A DNA stretch of 64,000 bases from an uncultured Flavobacteriaceae bacterium. GTDB lineage: Bacteria > Bacteroidota > Bacteroidia > Flavobacteriales > Flavobacteriaceae. Shown one piece after another: positions 12,562 to 21,912 of this stretch. The stretch is from contig CANLWB010000008.1 of the NCBI GenBank assembly GCA_947494695.1, positions 186,001 to 250,000 of the forward strand. Reading direction: 5' to 3'. Position 1 is the first letter of the stretch. Each line of letters opens with the position of its first letter. Made by a program: the position numbers and the translations under genes. The notes under the pieces are model-generated. The model made no database searches. It saw only the letters and a list, made by a program, of their open reading frames with translations, and was not told the origin of the DNA.

Positions 12562-14115
12562 ATGAAAAAAATAAACACAATTTTTAAAAGTCTTATACTA
12601 CCATTCGCTGTAGTACTGATGCTGACGTCATGTAATGACGATAAATTAATTGAAAACCCCAGTATTTTTGCTTCACCTAGCCAGTTGATTCAGGATGAGA
12701 CAGGTGCTCAAATATATTTAACCGGCGCCTATGATGCCATTCAAAATACATTGGGTTCTGGAGGTAATGGGAAAGAGCCTTATCAAATACACTGGGGAAC
12801 CGTAGCAACCGACGAGGTGGTAATTCCTGGTTGGGCAGGATCACGAAAAATTCTTTTTTTACAACAGGTTTCTCCAACCGAAGTTGCTGTTAGTGACTTG
12901 TGGAAAGAACTTTATAAAGCTGTAAATCAATCCAATAGTGTAATTGACCGAGTTGGTCTTATGACGGCCGATCAAATTGATGCCGATGTGCAAGCAAATA
13001 TTATTGCACAAGCTAAATTCATTAGAGCAGCTACCTATTTCTCATTGGTTGTGGCATGGGAGAATGTTCCTTTAATTAAAAATGAAACAACCAGTTTAGA
13101 TAATATCGAAGTGCCTCAATCTTCTCCCGAAGACGTTTATAACTTCATCATTCAGGACTTAACAGAAGCTGCAGCTGTTTTAACTGCAGAACAAGGCGGA
13201 GGGCGTGCTACCAAAGGTGCTGCCCAAGCTTTATTAGGTAAAGTATATCTACAAATGACTGGATTCCCATTATTTCAAACAGATAAGTTCGCTCTAGCAG
13301 AGCAACAACTGCAAGATGTTATAGATAGTGGCGTGTACGACATATTGCCTAACTATGCCCATGTATTTGACTTAGATCATGAACAAAGTGTTGAAATGGT
13401 ATTCTCTTTAGCTATGGAAGGACCAGGGCTTAATGAAGGTGGTAATTTAAGTACGTTTTACGGACCAAATGGTAGTGTAAACAACGGCGGTGGCTGGGGT
13501 ACTTGCTACATCAACCAGGAGTTTGAGTCTAGTTACGATAGAGACGACTGGCGTTTAAGAAATAATATCGCTATACATAATGCGAACAATACAACTCCAG
13601 AAGAAGCCGTAGAAGTAGATCCAAATACATGGAGTGGTGATAAAACAGGATGGAGAGGATGGAAACATCATGCTGCAAGCCCTAATAACTATGCAAACGA
13701 TACGCCTTTCGATAATCCTTACATTCGTTATGCCGATGTATTATTAATGTATGCAGAAGCTAAAAATGGACAAGGAACGTTAACTCAAACAGATCTTGAT
13801 CTTACGGTTAACAGATTAAGAGCCAGAGCACGAGTTATCCCTACAGCAGTGCCGGATATGGTAGTAGGAAGTCAATCTCAAAATGCCGATGAACTATTAA
13901 GCGAAAGACGTAAAGAATTGTGTTTTGAAGGCTGGAGACGTCATGACCTAATCAGATTTGGTAAATACAAAGAAACCATTCTTGCTATTGATCAAGCTGG
14001 ATGGAGTACATCTGGAAACCCTGGACCTAACTACCAGGATCATGAAATAAGATGGCCTATTCCAGATGCAGAAATGCAACTTAACCCGAATTTGGTTCAA
14101 AACGAAGGCTATTAA
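12562..14115 (+). CDS. susD-like: SusD/RagB family nutrient-binding outer membrane lipoprotein
   Basis: Directly downstream of SusC. LTSC lipobox; IRYADVLLMYAEAKN and ELCFEGWRRHDLIRFGK signatures. Confidence 0.96.
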   Translation: MKKINTIFKSLILPFAVVLMLTSCNDDKLIENPSIFASPSQLIQDETGAQIYLTGAYDAIQNTLGSGGNGKEPYQIHWGTVATDEVVIPGWAGSRKILFLQQVSPTEVAVSDLWKELYKAVNQSNSVIDRVGLMTADQIDADVQANIIAQAKFIRAATYFSLVVAWENVPLIKNETTSLDNIEVPQSSPEDVYNFIIQDLTEAAAVLTAEQGGGRATKGAAQALLGKVYLQMTGFPLFQTDKFALAEQQLQDVIDSGVYDILPNYAHVFDLDHEQSVEMVFSLAMEGPGLNEGGNLSTFYGPNGSVNNGGGWGTCYINQEFESSYDRDDWRLRNNIAIHNANNTTPEEAVEVDPNTWSGDKTGWRGWKHHAASPNNYANDTPFDNPYIRYADVLLMYAEAKNGQGTLTQTDLDLTVNRLRARARVIPTAVPDMVVGSQSQNADELLSERRKELCFEGWRRHDLIRFGKYKETILAIDQAGWSTSGNPGPNYQDHEIRWPIPDAEMQLNPNLVQNEGY

Positions 14116-14137
14116 TTCAATAAAATAATATCAGATT

Positions 14138-15571
14138 ATGAAAAAATATCTAAATAAAACTAACTTTAAATACCCTATTGCACTAATAGCTGTTCTGGTT
14201 CTTCTCATAGGTTGTGAAGACTCAAATGTTCGCGATGGCATTAGAGCAATTACACTTAAACCAACTTCAAATACCACACTCATTAATATTGATGAAGTGA
14301 TTACTTATACAGATTCATCACAAAATGTGGCGTCTAGACTATGGACGTTTGAAGGCGGTAGTATAGCTTCTTCTTCAGATGAAGTTGTAGATGTTACATA
14401 CGATACCGAAGGTACTTTTTCTACCGAAATAGAAATCACCGATAGCGATGGTAATGTTAAAGATCACAATTTCAATGTTGAGGTATTTCCTTTGATTGTT
14501 CCAGAATTCAGCGCTAGCGCTAACTCTGCACTTTTTGGAAGTGAAATAACATTTACAAACAATTCATTAAATACAGAGTCTGCTTTTGAAACTAACAATG
14601 AAGACATAGAAGACGACTCTTTCTTTTGGGAATTTGATGGTGGTGTTCCTGCTACAAGCACAGAAAAAGATCCTGTAGTGAGATATCCTAATGTAGGGAC
14701 TTACGATGTTAAGTTAACTGTTTACAGAAGAGCTCCAGAGCATAAAGCTATTATTACAAAACAGGATTTTATCAATATTGTAGATGCTCAGGTTATTTCT
14801 CCAGCAGCTACAAGATTGGCAGAATTGGGTTCTAAAATACATTTAACCTATGATGTACCTGTTGGAGCTGTAGATGCCGACGCATTTTCTGTAAGTATAG
14901 ATGGTGCTGATGCTACTCCTGTCTCGGGTGTTGCGACTCATGGTTCAGACCCTAACACACTCGTTGTATCTCTTACAACTCCTGTAGCAGAAGGTCAAAC
15001 TGTAAATCTATCTTATAATGGATCAGATTTTGCTCCTTCTGGTGAACTTTTAGGAACGATCAGCGGTCTTCTGATCGAAAACACCATTATGAACCTTCTT
15101 AAAGATCAAAATCCAGGTTTTGAAGATGATGCTGCTGGTGGATTTCCTACTTTATGGGGTAACTGGGATGGTCAAAATGGAAGAAACAACCCTGAAGTTT
15201 ATGAATTAATAGACACCGATCAACACAGTGGTTCAAATTCCTTGCAAGTTGCATTAAATACAGGAATTAGTAATGACTGGTCTCTTGAAACCACCCACGT
15301 AGCCATTGTAGAAGGTGCTACATACAGATTAAGTGTTTGGGCAAAGGCATCTGAAGCTGGAATTCTTTTAGATTTTAGATCTGTAGCAGAAGGTTGGGCT
15401 AGTTCTTCCGGAGAAGTGGTAACTCTCACTACAGAATGGGTAAAATACGATGCAGAATTTACGACTACGGACGACCTGGGTAGAAATTACTGGCATGTAC
15501 TTAGACCTGATGACTCGCCTGATGGTAGTTTTGTTTATTTAGACGACGTATCACTATATAGAATTGATTAA
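14138..15571 (+). CDS. PKD-domain surface lipoprotein with C-terminal carbohydrate-binding-like module (candidate SGBP)
   Basis: LIGC lipobox; two PKD-like repeats (WTFEGGS...EGTFSTEIEITDSDG; FFWEFDGGVPATSTEKDPVVRYPNVGTYDVKLTV); C-terminal NPGFEDD...YLDDVSLYRID. Confidence 0.8.
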   Translation: MKKYLNKTNFKYPIALIAVLVLLIGCEDSNVRDGIRAITLKPTSNTTLINIDEVITYTDSSQNVASRLWTFEGGSIASSSDEVVDVTYDTEGTFSTEIEITDSDGNVKDHNFNVEVFPLIVPEFSASANSALFGSEITFTNNSLNTESAFETNNEDIEDDSFFWEFDGGVPATSTEKDPVVRYPNVGTYDVKLTVYRRAPEHKAIITKQDFINIVDAQVISPAATRLAELGSKIHLTYDVPVGAVDADAFSVSIDGADATPVSGVATHGSDPNTLVVSLTTPVAEGQTVNLSYNGSDFAPSGELLGTISGLLIENTIMNLLKDQNPGFEDDAAGGFPTLWGNWDGQNGRNNPEVYELIDTDQHSGSNSLQVALNTGISNDWSLETTHVAIVEGATYRLSVWAKASEAGILLDFRSVAEGWASSSGEVVTLTTEWVKYDAEFTTTDDLGRNYWHVLRPDDSPDGSFVYLDDVSLYRID

Positions 15572-15594
15572 TACACATTCTTTTTTATAGCATT

Positions 15595-15628
15595 AAAAAC
15601 CTGTTTTGACATGTCAAAACAGGTTTTT
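15595..15628 (+). terminator. Rho-independent terminator of the susCD operon
   Basis: Perfect 34-nt palindrome AAAAACCTGTTTTGACATGTCAAAACAGGTTTTT just after the lipoprotein stop. Confidence 0.85.
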
Positions 15629-15843
15629 TTCATTCTTAACAGTATTCCATTTTTTGCTCCTCATTTTTTCAATAAAAACATAAAAAAAAGTATCTTTATA
15701 CAAATTCTCCCCAATCACATTTTGAGATAAAAAAGCATACTATATTATAAATAAGCTTTTTAAACTCAATATCATTGTACTTACTTACGTTAAGTGTTAT
15801 AAGACATTTTACGCCAAAACTAATTACCATAAGTAACCTTACA

Positions 15844-18800
15844 ATGAAAACTCTCTACATTAGCGCTCTCACTTTTGTTTTTCTTGCCAGTTGTAATAAT
15901 TCAGACAAAACAGTAACACCAGTTGCGAACAGCGAATCAGAAGACACCAAAATCTTCACATTAATAGATCCCAATTCTAGCCATGTGACATTCAACAATC
16001 ATATAGAGGAAAACTTTCAAAACTTCTTCGCCGTCTTTAACTATGTCTATAATGGTGCTGGAGTTGCTGTTGGAGACATAAACAATGACGGCTTATCTGA
16101 TATTTACTTTGTTGGAAATAATGTCCCAAACAAATTATACCTTAACAAAGGGGATTTTAAATTTGAAGACATCACAGAAACCGCAAAAGTATCTGGTGGT
16201 GCTGGTTGGCACAATGGTGTGGTGATGGCCGATGTCAATGGAGATGGCTTGCAAGATCTTTACATATGTCGAGGAGGCCATAACGATGCTCCTAAAGACA
16301 GAAGCAACTTGCTTTATATAAACCAGGGGGACCTTACGTTTAAAGAGCAGGCGTTAGACTTTGGATTAAACGACAAGGGTTACTCCCTCATGGCTTCGTT
16401 TTTCGATATGGATAACGATAACGACCTCGATCTTTATGTAACAAACAGACCTAACCAATTCTTTTTGGGATACGAACAAGTTTTAGAAGGTAAAACCAGA
16501 CAAGATGATTTGTTTAGAGATAAACTATTTAAAAACGACAATGGTACGTTTAAAGAGATTGGCTTAACAGCCGGGATTAAAAACAACTTTGGTTATGGCC
16601 TGGGCATTGCTACCACAGATATAAACAACGACAATAAAGCAGATATTTTAGTATCTAATGATTATCTGGAAAGAGATTATCTCTACATTAACCAAGGAAA
16701 CAACACTTTTAAAGATGAACTCACCCAACATTTCAATCACGTCCCTTTTTATGCTATGGGGGTAGATGTTGTAGATTTTAACAATGATGGTTTTGAAGAT
16801 ATCATCCAACTGGAAATGCTTCCTGAAGATTATGAACGCTCTAAAACAACCATGGCTTCAATGAATACAAAGCTATTCGATGATATGACATCGAACGGAT
16901 TCCATTATCAATATATGCACAATATGCTCCACCTAAACAGGGGAAATGGTTTTTTTAGTGATATCGCTCAATTTTCGGGTATATCCAAAACCGATTGGAG
17001 CTGGTCCTGTCTTGGAAGTGATTTTGACAATGATGGTTATAGAGATTTATACATCACAAACGGGTTTAAACGTGACATTTGGGACAAAGACGCTAATGCT
17101 AAATTTAGTGCGTTTATGAGAAGTCCACAGGCAAGAATGAATACCAATGAACAAAATGCACAGTATATCGTTAACTTATTCAACGAAAACAAAATCCCAA
17201 ACTACGTATATAAAAATAATGGCGATTTAACCTTTACCAAGAAAATTGACGAATGGGGCATAAAACACGATAGTTTTTCAAGTGGAGCGGCTGTCGCCGA
17301 TTTAGACAATGACGGCGATTTAGACATTGTAGTAAACAATATTGGTGATGCTGCCTTTATCTACAAAAACACGTCTGAAAAGCTAAACAACAACCATCTG
17401 AAAATTAAATTAAATGGCCCAAAAAATAACAGTACCGGGCTAGGCACTAAAATAGCTCTTACGTATGATGACAAGCAACAGTATCATGAATTTAAAACAG
17501 TACGCGGATATTTATCGTCAGTAGAACCCGTCATACATTTTGGGTTAGGTAAAACAAGTAAGATTGGAAACGTTTGTATTACATGGCCAGATGGCAAACA
17601 AAACATATTGAATAACGTTCATACGAATCAACAATTAGTGGTTAACTATAGCGATGCCGGAAATGTTCAAAATGTTCAAAAAACACATAAGCCATTGCTA
17701 TCGGAAGTCACAACAGCTTCTTTCAAATCCCCTTTTACCCATAAGGAGAATGTTTTTGATGATTTTAAAGATCAAATCCTTATTCCTCATAAATTATCGC
17801 AAAATGGTCCTTGTCTAGCTGTTGGAGATATTAACGGCGATGGTATGGAAGATTTTTATATTGGTGGTGCCAGTGAGCAAAGTGGTGTTCTGTATATTCA
17901 AAATGCTAAGGGTAAATTTACTGCAAGACATCAGACTGACTTTTTAAACGATGCCAAACATGAGGATGTCGGAGCGACGTTCTTTGATGCAGATGGTGAT
18001 CATGACTTGGATTTGTATGTGGTTAGTGGAGGCAATGAATTCGACGCTCATAGCCCAGCCCTTCAGGATCGTCTTTACATCAACAACGGCCGAGGTACGT
18101 TTTCAAAATCTACAAATTTACCTCAGTTAACCGAAAGTGGGTCTGTAGTTATTCCATTAGACTATGACCAGGATGGTGATCTGGATGTATTCGTTGGTGG
18201 ACGCCTTATTCCAAAAACCTACCCATATGCTCCCAAAAGCTTTTTATTAGAAAATGACAACGGTAAATTTACAGATGTTACTGAAACCGTAGCTCCCGAA
18301 TTATCTCATATTGGCATGGTCACTTCGGCAGTTTGGAGTGATATTGATGGTAATCATACCAATGAACTTATTCTGGTAGGTGAATGGATGCCAATCACCA
18401 TTTTTAAGCTGGAAAGTGATCGTTTTAAAAATGTTACAGAACAATATGGATTGGAAAACACCAATGGGTGGTGGAATAAAATTGTAGCATCAGACATCGA
18501 TAAAGACGGAGATACCGATTTTGTTGTAGGCAACCTGGGGCTTAATTATAAGTTTAGTGCCAGCCCAGAAAAACCTTTTATTGTTTATGCTAACGACTTC
18601 GATAAAAATGGAACAAACGATATATTCTTAGCAAAACATTATAAAAACAGAAAAGTTCCTATTCGAGGAAAAGAGTGTACATCACAGCAACTTCCCAGCA
18701 TAGGAAAAAAATATAAAACCTATCAAGAGTTCGCAAAAGCAGATATTTCACAAATCATTGAAAATGTAAACGAAGGTTTAAAATACGAGGCTAAAGAATT

Positions 18801-19164
18801 TGCAAGCGTTATTTTGAGAAACAATGGAGGTCAATTAACTATAGAAAAACTCCCTAGCGCGGCTCAATTTTCAGTCATCAATGGTATTGTTATCGACGAT
18901 TTTAATATGGATGGTATTCCAGATATACTCATTGCCGGAAATAAGTTTGAAGTAGAAGTTGAGACCACAAGAGCAGATGCCTCTGTAGGCCTTCTCATGC
19001 TCGGCACAAAGAACGGCATGTTTAAACCTTTAAATTATCTGGAAAGTGGATTTTTTGTTCCCTTTAACGTAAAAGACATCCAAGGCATAAAATTACCTAA
19101 TAATGAAATTGGCATTCTTTCGGCAATAAACAACCGTGAACTAAAATTATTTTCAACCTTCTAA
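15844..19164 (+). CDS. VCBS/FG-GAP repeat lipoprotein with ASPIC/UnbV-like region
   Basis: Repeated DINNDGLSDIYF / DVNGDGLQDLYI / DLDNDGDLDIVV motifs; ITWPDGKQNIL (ASPIC/UnbV-like). MKTLYISALTFVFLASC start chosen over the track start at 15775. Confidence 0.87.
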   Translation: MKTLYISALTFVFLASCNNSDKTVTPVANSESEDTKIFTLIDPNSSHVTFNNHIEENFQNFFAVFNYVYNGAGVAVGDINNDGLSDIYFVGNNVPNKLYLNKGDFKFEDITETAKVSGGAGWHNGVVMADVNGDGLQDLYICRGGHNDAPKDRSNLLYINQGDLTFKEQALDFGLNDKGYSLMASFFDMDNDNDLDLYVTNRPNQFFLGYEQVLEGKTRQDDLFRDKLFKNDNGTFKEIGLTAGIKNNFGYGLGIATTDINNDNKADILVSNDYLERDYLYINQGNNTFKDELTQHFNHVPFYAMGVDVVDFNNDGFEDIIQLEMLPEDYERSKTTMASMNTKLFDDMTSNGFHYQYMHNMLHLNRGNGFFSDIAQFSGISKTDWSWSCLGSDFDNDGYRDLYITNGFKRDIWDKDANAKFSAFMRSPQARMNTNEQNAQYIVNLFNENKIPNYVYKNNGDLTFTKKIDEWGIKHDSFSSGAAVADLDNDGDLDIVVNNIGDAAFIYKNTSEKLNNNHLKIKLNGPKNNSTGLGTKIALTYDDKQQYHEFKTVRGYLSSVEPVIHFGLGKTSKIGNVCITWPDGKQNILNNVHTNQQLVVNYSDAGNVQNVQKTHKPLLSEVTTASFKSPFTHKENVFDDFKDQILIPHKLSQNGPCLAVGDINGDGMEDFYIGGASEQSGVLYIQNAKGKFTARHQTDFLNDAKHEDVGATFFDADGDHDLDLYVVSGGNEFDAHSPALQDRLYINNGRGTFSKSTNLPQLTESGSVVIPLDYDQDGDLDVFVGGRLIPKTYPYAPKSFLLENDNGKFTDVTETVAPELSHIGMVTSAVWSDIDGNHTNELILVGEWMPITIFKLESDRFKNVTEQYGLENTNGWWNKIVASDIDKDGDTDFVVGNLGLNYKFSASPEKPFIVYANDFDKNGTNDIFLAKHYKNRKVPIRGKECTSQQLPSIGKKYKTYQEFAKADISQIIENVNEGLKYEAKEFASVILRNNGGQLTIEKLPSAAQFSVINGIVIDDFNMDGIPDILIAGNKFEVEVETTRADASVGLLMLGTKNGMFKPLNYLESGFFVPFNVKDIQGIKLPNNEIGILSAINNRELKLFSTF

Positions 19165-19210
19165 TTAACAAGAAAATACTTCAAAAAAACCTGTTTTTTA
19201 TCGATAAAAC

Positions 19211-19238
19211 CATTTGTCGTATTAAATTAATCATATGT
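19211..19238 (+). promoter_or_regulatory. Direct-repeat motif copy B (CATTTGT-N14-CATATGT)
   Basis: CATTTGT 19211-19217, CATATGT 19232-19238; 66 bp upstream of the 19304 start. Confidence 0.55.
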
Positions 19239-19303
19239 TAAGATACTAGTTGGTATTTTTTTCGAGATTTAATCCAACTTAATTAACTCTTAAATAATTT
19301 AAA

Positions 19304-20014
19304 ATGATGAAAAATTTACTTTTTATGGCGGCATTAATGGCGACTACATTTGTGATGGCCCAGGATGCTTTAACCTTTCAGACCCCAGATGACACTTACA
19401 ACGCGTCAACCACACTATCCTTCAATATTGTCTATACCTCTTCTGTAGATTTACCAGCAGACAGTTTTGAATTTCACTTATGGTCGATATCTGTGCCATG
19501 GTCACAAGGATGGAGAGCATCCACTACAAATGCAACAATGCTTCCAGCTGGAACCGATATGGTTGCGACCATGGAAATAGGGTCCATCCCAGGCGACATT
19601 TTAAATGGTTCGGGAAATTTAATGACCGATGCCGAATTATTAGCTGCCGACCCAAATGCCCACGGATCTGCTACAGATTACTATTACGAACTTAGAGGTA
19701 TTGTTAGCTCTGTTGCAACTACCGCAGGTTTTACTGGAAGTAATCCCGCTACCAGTTTCATTCATATTTCCCCATCGTTGTCTACGAAGGAAACATCATT
19801 AGAATCTATTAACATTCTCCCTAATCCAACGTCTGGAACAATTAGTCTCTCCACAAAAAACGGTGATATCACATCGGTCAAAATATTTGATATTGCCGGA
19901 AAAGAAGTTAAAAGTTTTAACTCTGTAGGGAATATGGACGTATCAAACCTTTCCAAAGGCTTATACCTTTTAAGAACAAATCTGGGAACAGTTTCCAAAT
20001 TTGTTAAAATTTAA
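19304..20014 (+). CDS. Secreted protein of unknown function with T9SS C-terminal sorting domain
   Basis: Signal peptide MKNLLFMAALMATTFVMAQ; NILPNPTSGTISL...LSKGLYLLRTNLGTVSKFVKI tail. Confidence 0.8.
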   Translation: MMKNLLFMAALMATTFVMAQDALTFQTPDDTYNASTTLSFNIVYTSSVDLPADSFEFHLWSISVPWSQGWRASTTNATMLPAGTDMVATMEIGSIPGDILNGSGNLMTDAELLAADPNAHGSATDYYYELRGIVSSVATTAGFTGSNPATSFIHISPSLSTKETSLESINILPNPTSGTISLSTKNGDITSVKIFDIAGKEVKSFNSVGNMDVSNLSKGLYLLRTNLGTVSKFVKI

Positions 20015-20035
20015 TCACCTTTATATACTCATGGT

Positions 20036-20075
20036 AAAAAGTCTGCAACTTTAGTTGCAGGCTTTTTATTTTTTT
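20036..20075 (+). terminator. Rho-independent terminator
   Basis: GTCTGCAACtttaGTTGCAGGC hairpin followed by a T-rich run. Confidence 0.8.
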
Positions 20076-20094
20076 AAAAACATTCCAAGAAAAA

Positions 20095-20122
20095 CATTTG
20101 TGGTATAATATCCCCTATATGT
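20095..20122 (+). promoter_or_regulatory. Direct-repeat motif copy C (CATTTGT-N14-TATATGT)
   Basis: CATTTGT 20095-20101, TATATGT 20116-20122; 58 bp upstream of the 20180 start. Confidence 0.5.
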
Positions 20123-20179
20123 TATAATACATATTAGAAAAATCACCGATTTTTGTAATGACATAAGATTTTATAACAT

Positions 20180-21877
20180 ATGATTAATAAAATACCCCTC
20201 ATTAGCCTTCTGCTAATAATTGCACTATGCAATTCGTGTTCTAATGCTCCAAAAAAAGAATCTCAAAACGAATCTCAAAAGAAACCGAACATTATTTTCA
20301 TCATGTCAGACGATCATACGTCCCAGGCATTTGGGATATATGGTAGCAGGCTCGCAAAATTAAACCCTACCCCTACTCTGGATAAAATTGCCAATGAAGG
20401 TATGATTTTTGACAATTGTTTTGTTCATAATTCGATTTGTACCCCCAGTAGAGCAGCCATACTCACAGGACAACACAGTCAGGCTAATGGCGTCTTAGAT
20501 CTGGAAGGTGTACTTCCTACAGAAAACCAGTACCTCCCCATTGAAATGAAGAAATTGGGATACCAAACAGCCATTATAGGCAAATACCATTTAACATCGA
20601 AACCTAATTTCGATTACTATAATATACTTACGCATCACGGACAACAAGGCTCCTATTTCGATCCATGGATGACCGAAACAGGCATGAATTATGCTCCCCC
20701 TTCAGATAAAAATTACGAAGGCAAACAATACAAAGGTCACAGTTCTGATGTTATTACAGATGTCACTATGGACTGGCTTAAAAACAAAAAAGACGATACC
20801 AAACCGTTCTTTCTAATGTACCACTTTAAAGCACCCCACGATGATTTTGAGTTTGCTCCCAGATATAAGGACTATTTAGAAGACACCTACATACCAGAAC
20901 CGGCCAGTATGTACCATAATGGTAATAATGGATCTGTAGCCACTCGTGGTGAAAATGACGAGCTTCTTAGAGTGGTTGGCTCTTCGGTTTCTCGAAGGAA
21001 CCTTATAAGAAATAAAGGCATGAGAACCTGGAATAAAGAATCTCTTAAGCATTCTAATCCCGATTTCAATCCATCTCAAAACATCCATGAGTTAATGTCT
21101 GAAAAAGAATATACACATGCAACGTATCAGGAGTATTTAAAACGCTACTTGCGCTGTGTAAAAGGTGTCGATGATAACATTGCTAGAATGGTACAATTTT
21201 TAAAAGATGAAGGTTTGTACGATAACACCATCATCGTTTATACAGGTGACCAGGGTTTTATGCTGGGAGAGCATGACTATGTTGATAAAAGATGGATGTA
21301 TGATGAAGCTATGAGAATGCCATTCTTTGTAAGATATCCTGAAAAAATAAAGGCTGGAACTAGAACAGATGCGATAATTAATAATACCGATTTTGCTCCA
21401 ACACTAATCACCTTAGCTGGAGGAACTCCCCCTGAGCAAATGCAAGGTCATAGTTTTAAACAGGTTTTAGAAACTGGTAAAGAGCCAGAAGACTGGCAGC
21501 AATCTACGTACTACAGATATTGGATGCATATGGCGCATGCACATGCCAACCCGGCGCATTTTGGTATTCGAACCAAAACACATAAACTCATCTTCTACTA
21601 CGGCAGATATTGGGTAGATACCGACGACCCGGAAGCCACATGGAATAAAGATAGTTGGGGTAATAGGTTTACGTTGCATACACCTCCGGCATGGGAGTTT
21701 TATGATTTAACCAAAGACCCCAAGGAAATGAATAATGCCTATAAAGATCCAGCTTATAAAGATATTATTGCCAATTTAAAAGAACAGCTTGTAGCGAAAC
21801 GAAAAGAACTGAATGAAGAAGACGGTGAAAAGTATCCGCATATTCAAAAAATCATTGATAAGCATTGGCACGACTAG
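20180..21877 (+). CDS. S1 family sulfatase (lipoprotein)
   Basis: PNIIFIMSDDHTSQAFGIYG, active site SICTPSR, VYTGDQGFMLGEHDYVDKRWMYDE. Confidence 0.92.
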   Translation: MINKIPLISLLLIIALCNSCSNAPKKESQNESQKKPNIIFIMSDDHTSQAFGIYGSRLAKLNPTPTLDKIANEGMIFDNCFVHNSICTPSRAAILTGQHSQANGVLDLEGVLPTENQYLPIEMKKLGYQTAIIGKYHLTSKPNFDYYNILTHHGQQGSYFDPWMTETGMNYAPPSDKNYEGKQYKGHSSDVITDVTMDWLKNKKDDTKPFFLMYHFKAPHDDFEFAPRYKDYLEDTYIPEPASMYHNGNNGSVATRGENDELLRVVGSSVSRRNLIRNKGMRTWNKESLKHSNPDFNPSQNIHELMSEKEYTHATYQEYLKRYLRCVKGVDDNIARMVQFLKDEGLYDNTIIVYTGDQGFMLGEHDYVDKRWMYDEAMRMPFFVRYPEKIKAGTRTDAIINNTDFAPTLITLAGGTPPEQMQGHSFKQVLETGKEPEDWQQSTYYRYWMHMAHAHANPAHFGIRTKTHKLIFYYGRYWVDTDDPEATWNKDSWGNRFTLHTPPAWEFYDLTKDPKEMNNAYKDPAYKDIIANLKEQLVAKRKELNEEDGEKYPHIQKIIDKHWHD

Positions 21878-21912
21878 CTTAACCCATTTAAACAATTACC
21901 CAATAATACGTT

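Noticed and set aside
15718-15745. CATTTTG-N14-ACTATAT upstream of the VCBS-repeat gene
   Set aside because: Both half-sites are too degenerate to include in the motif set.
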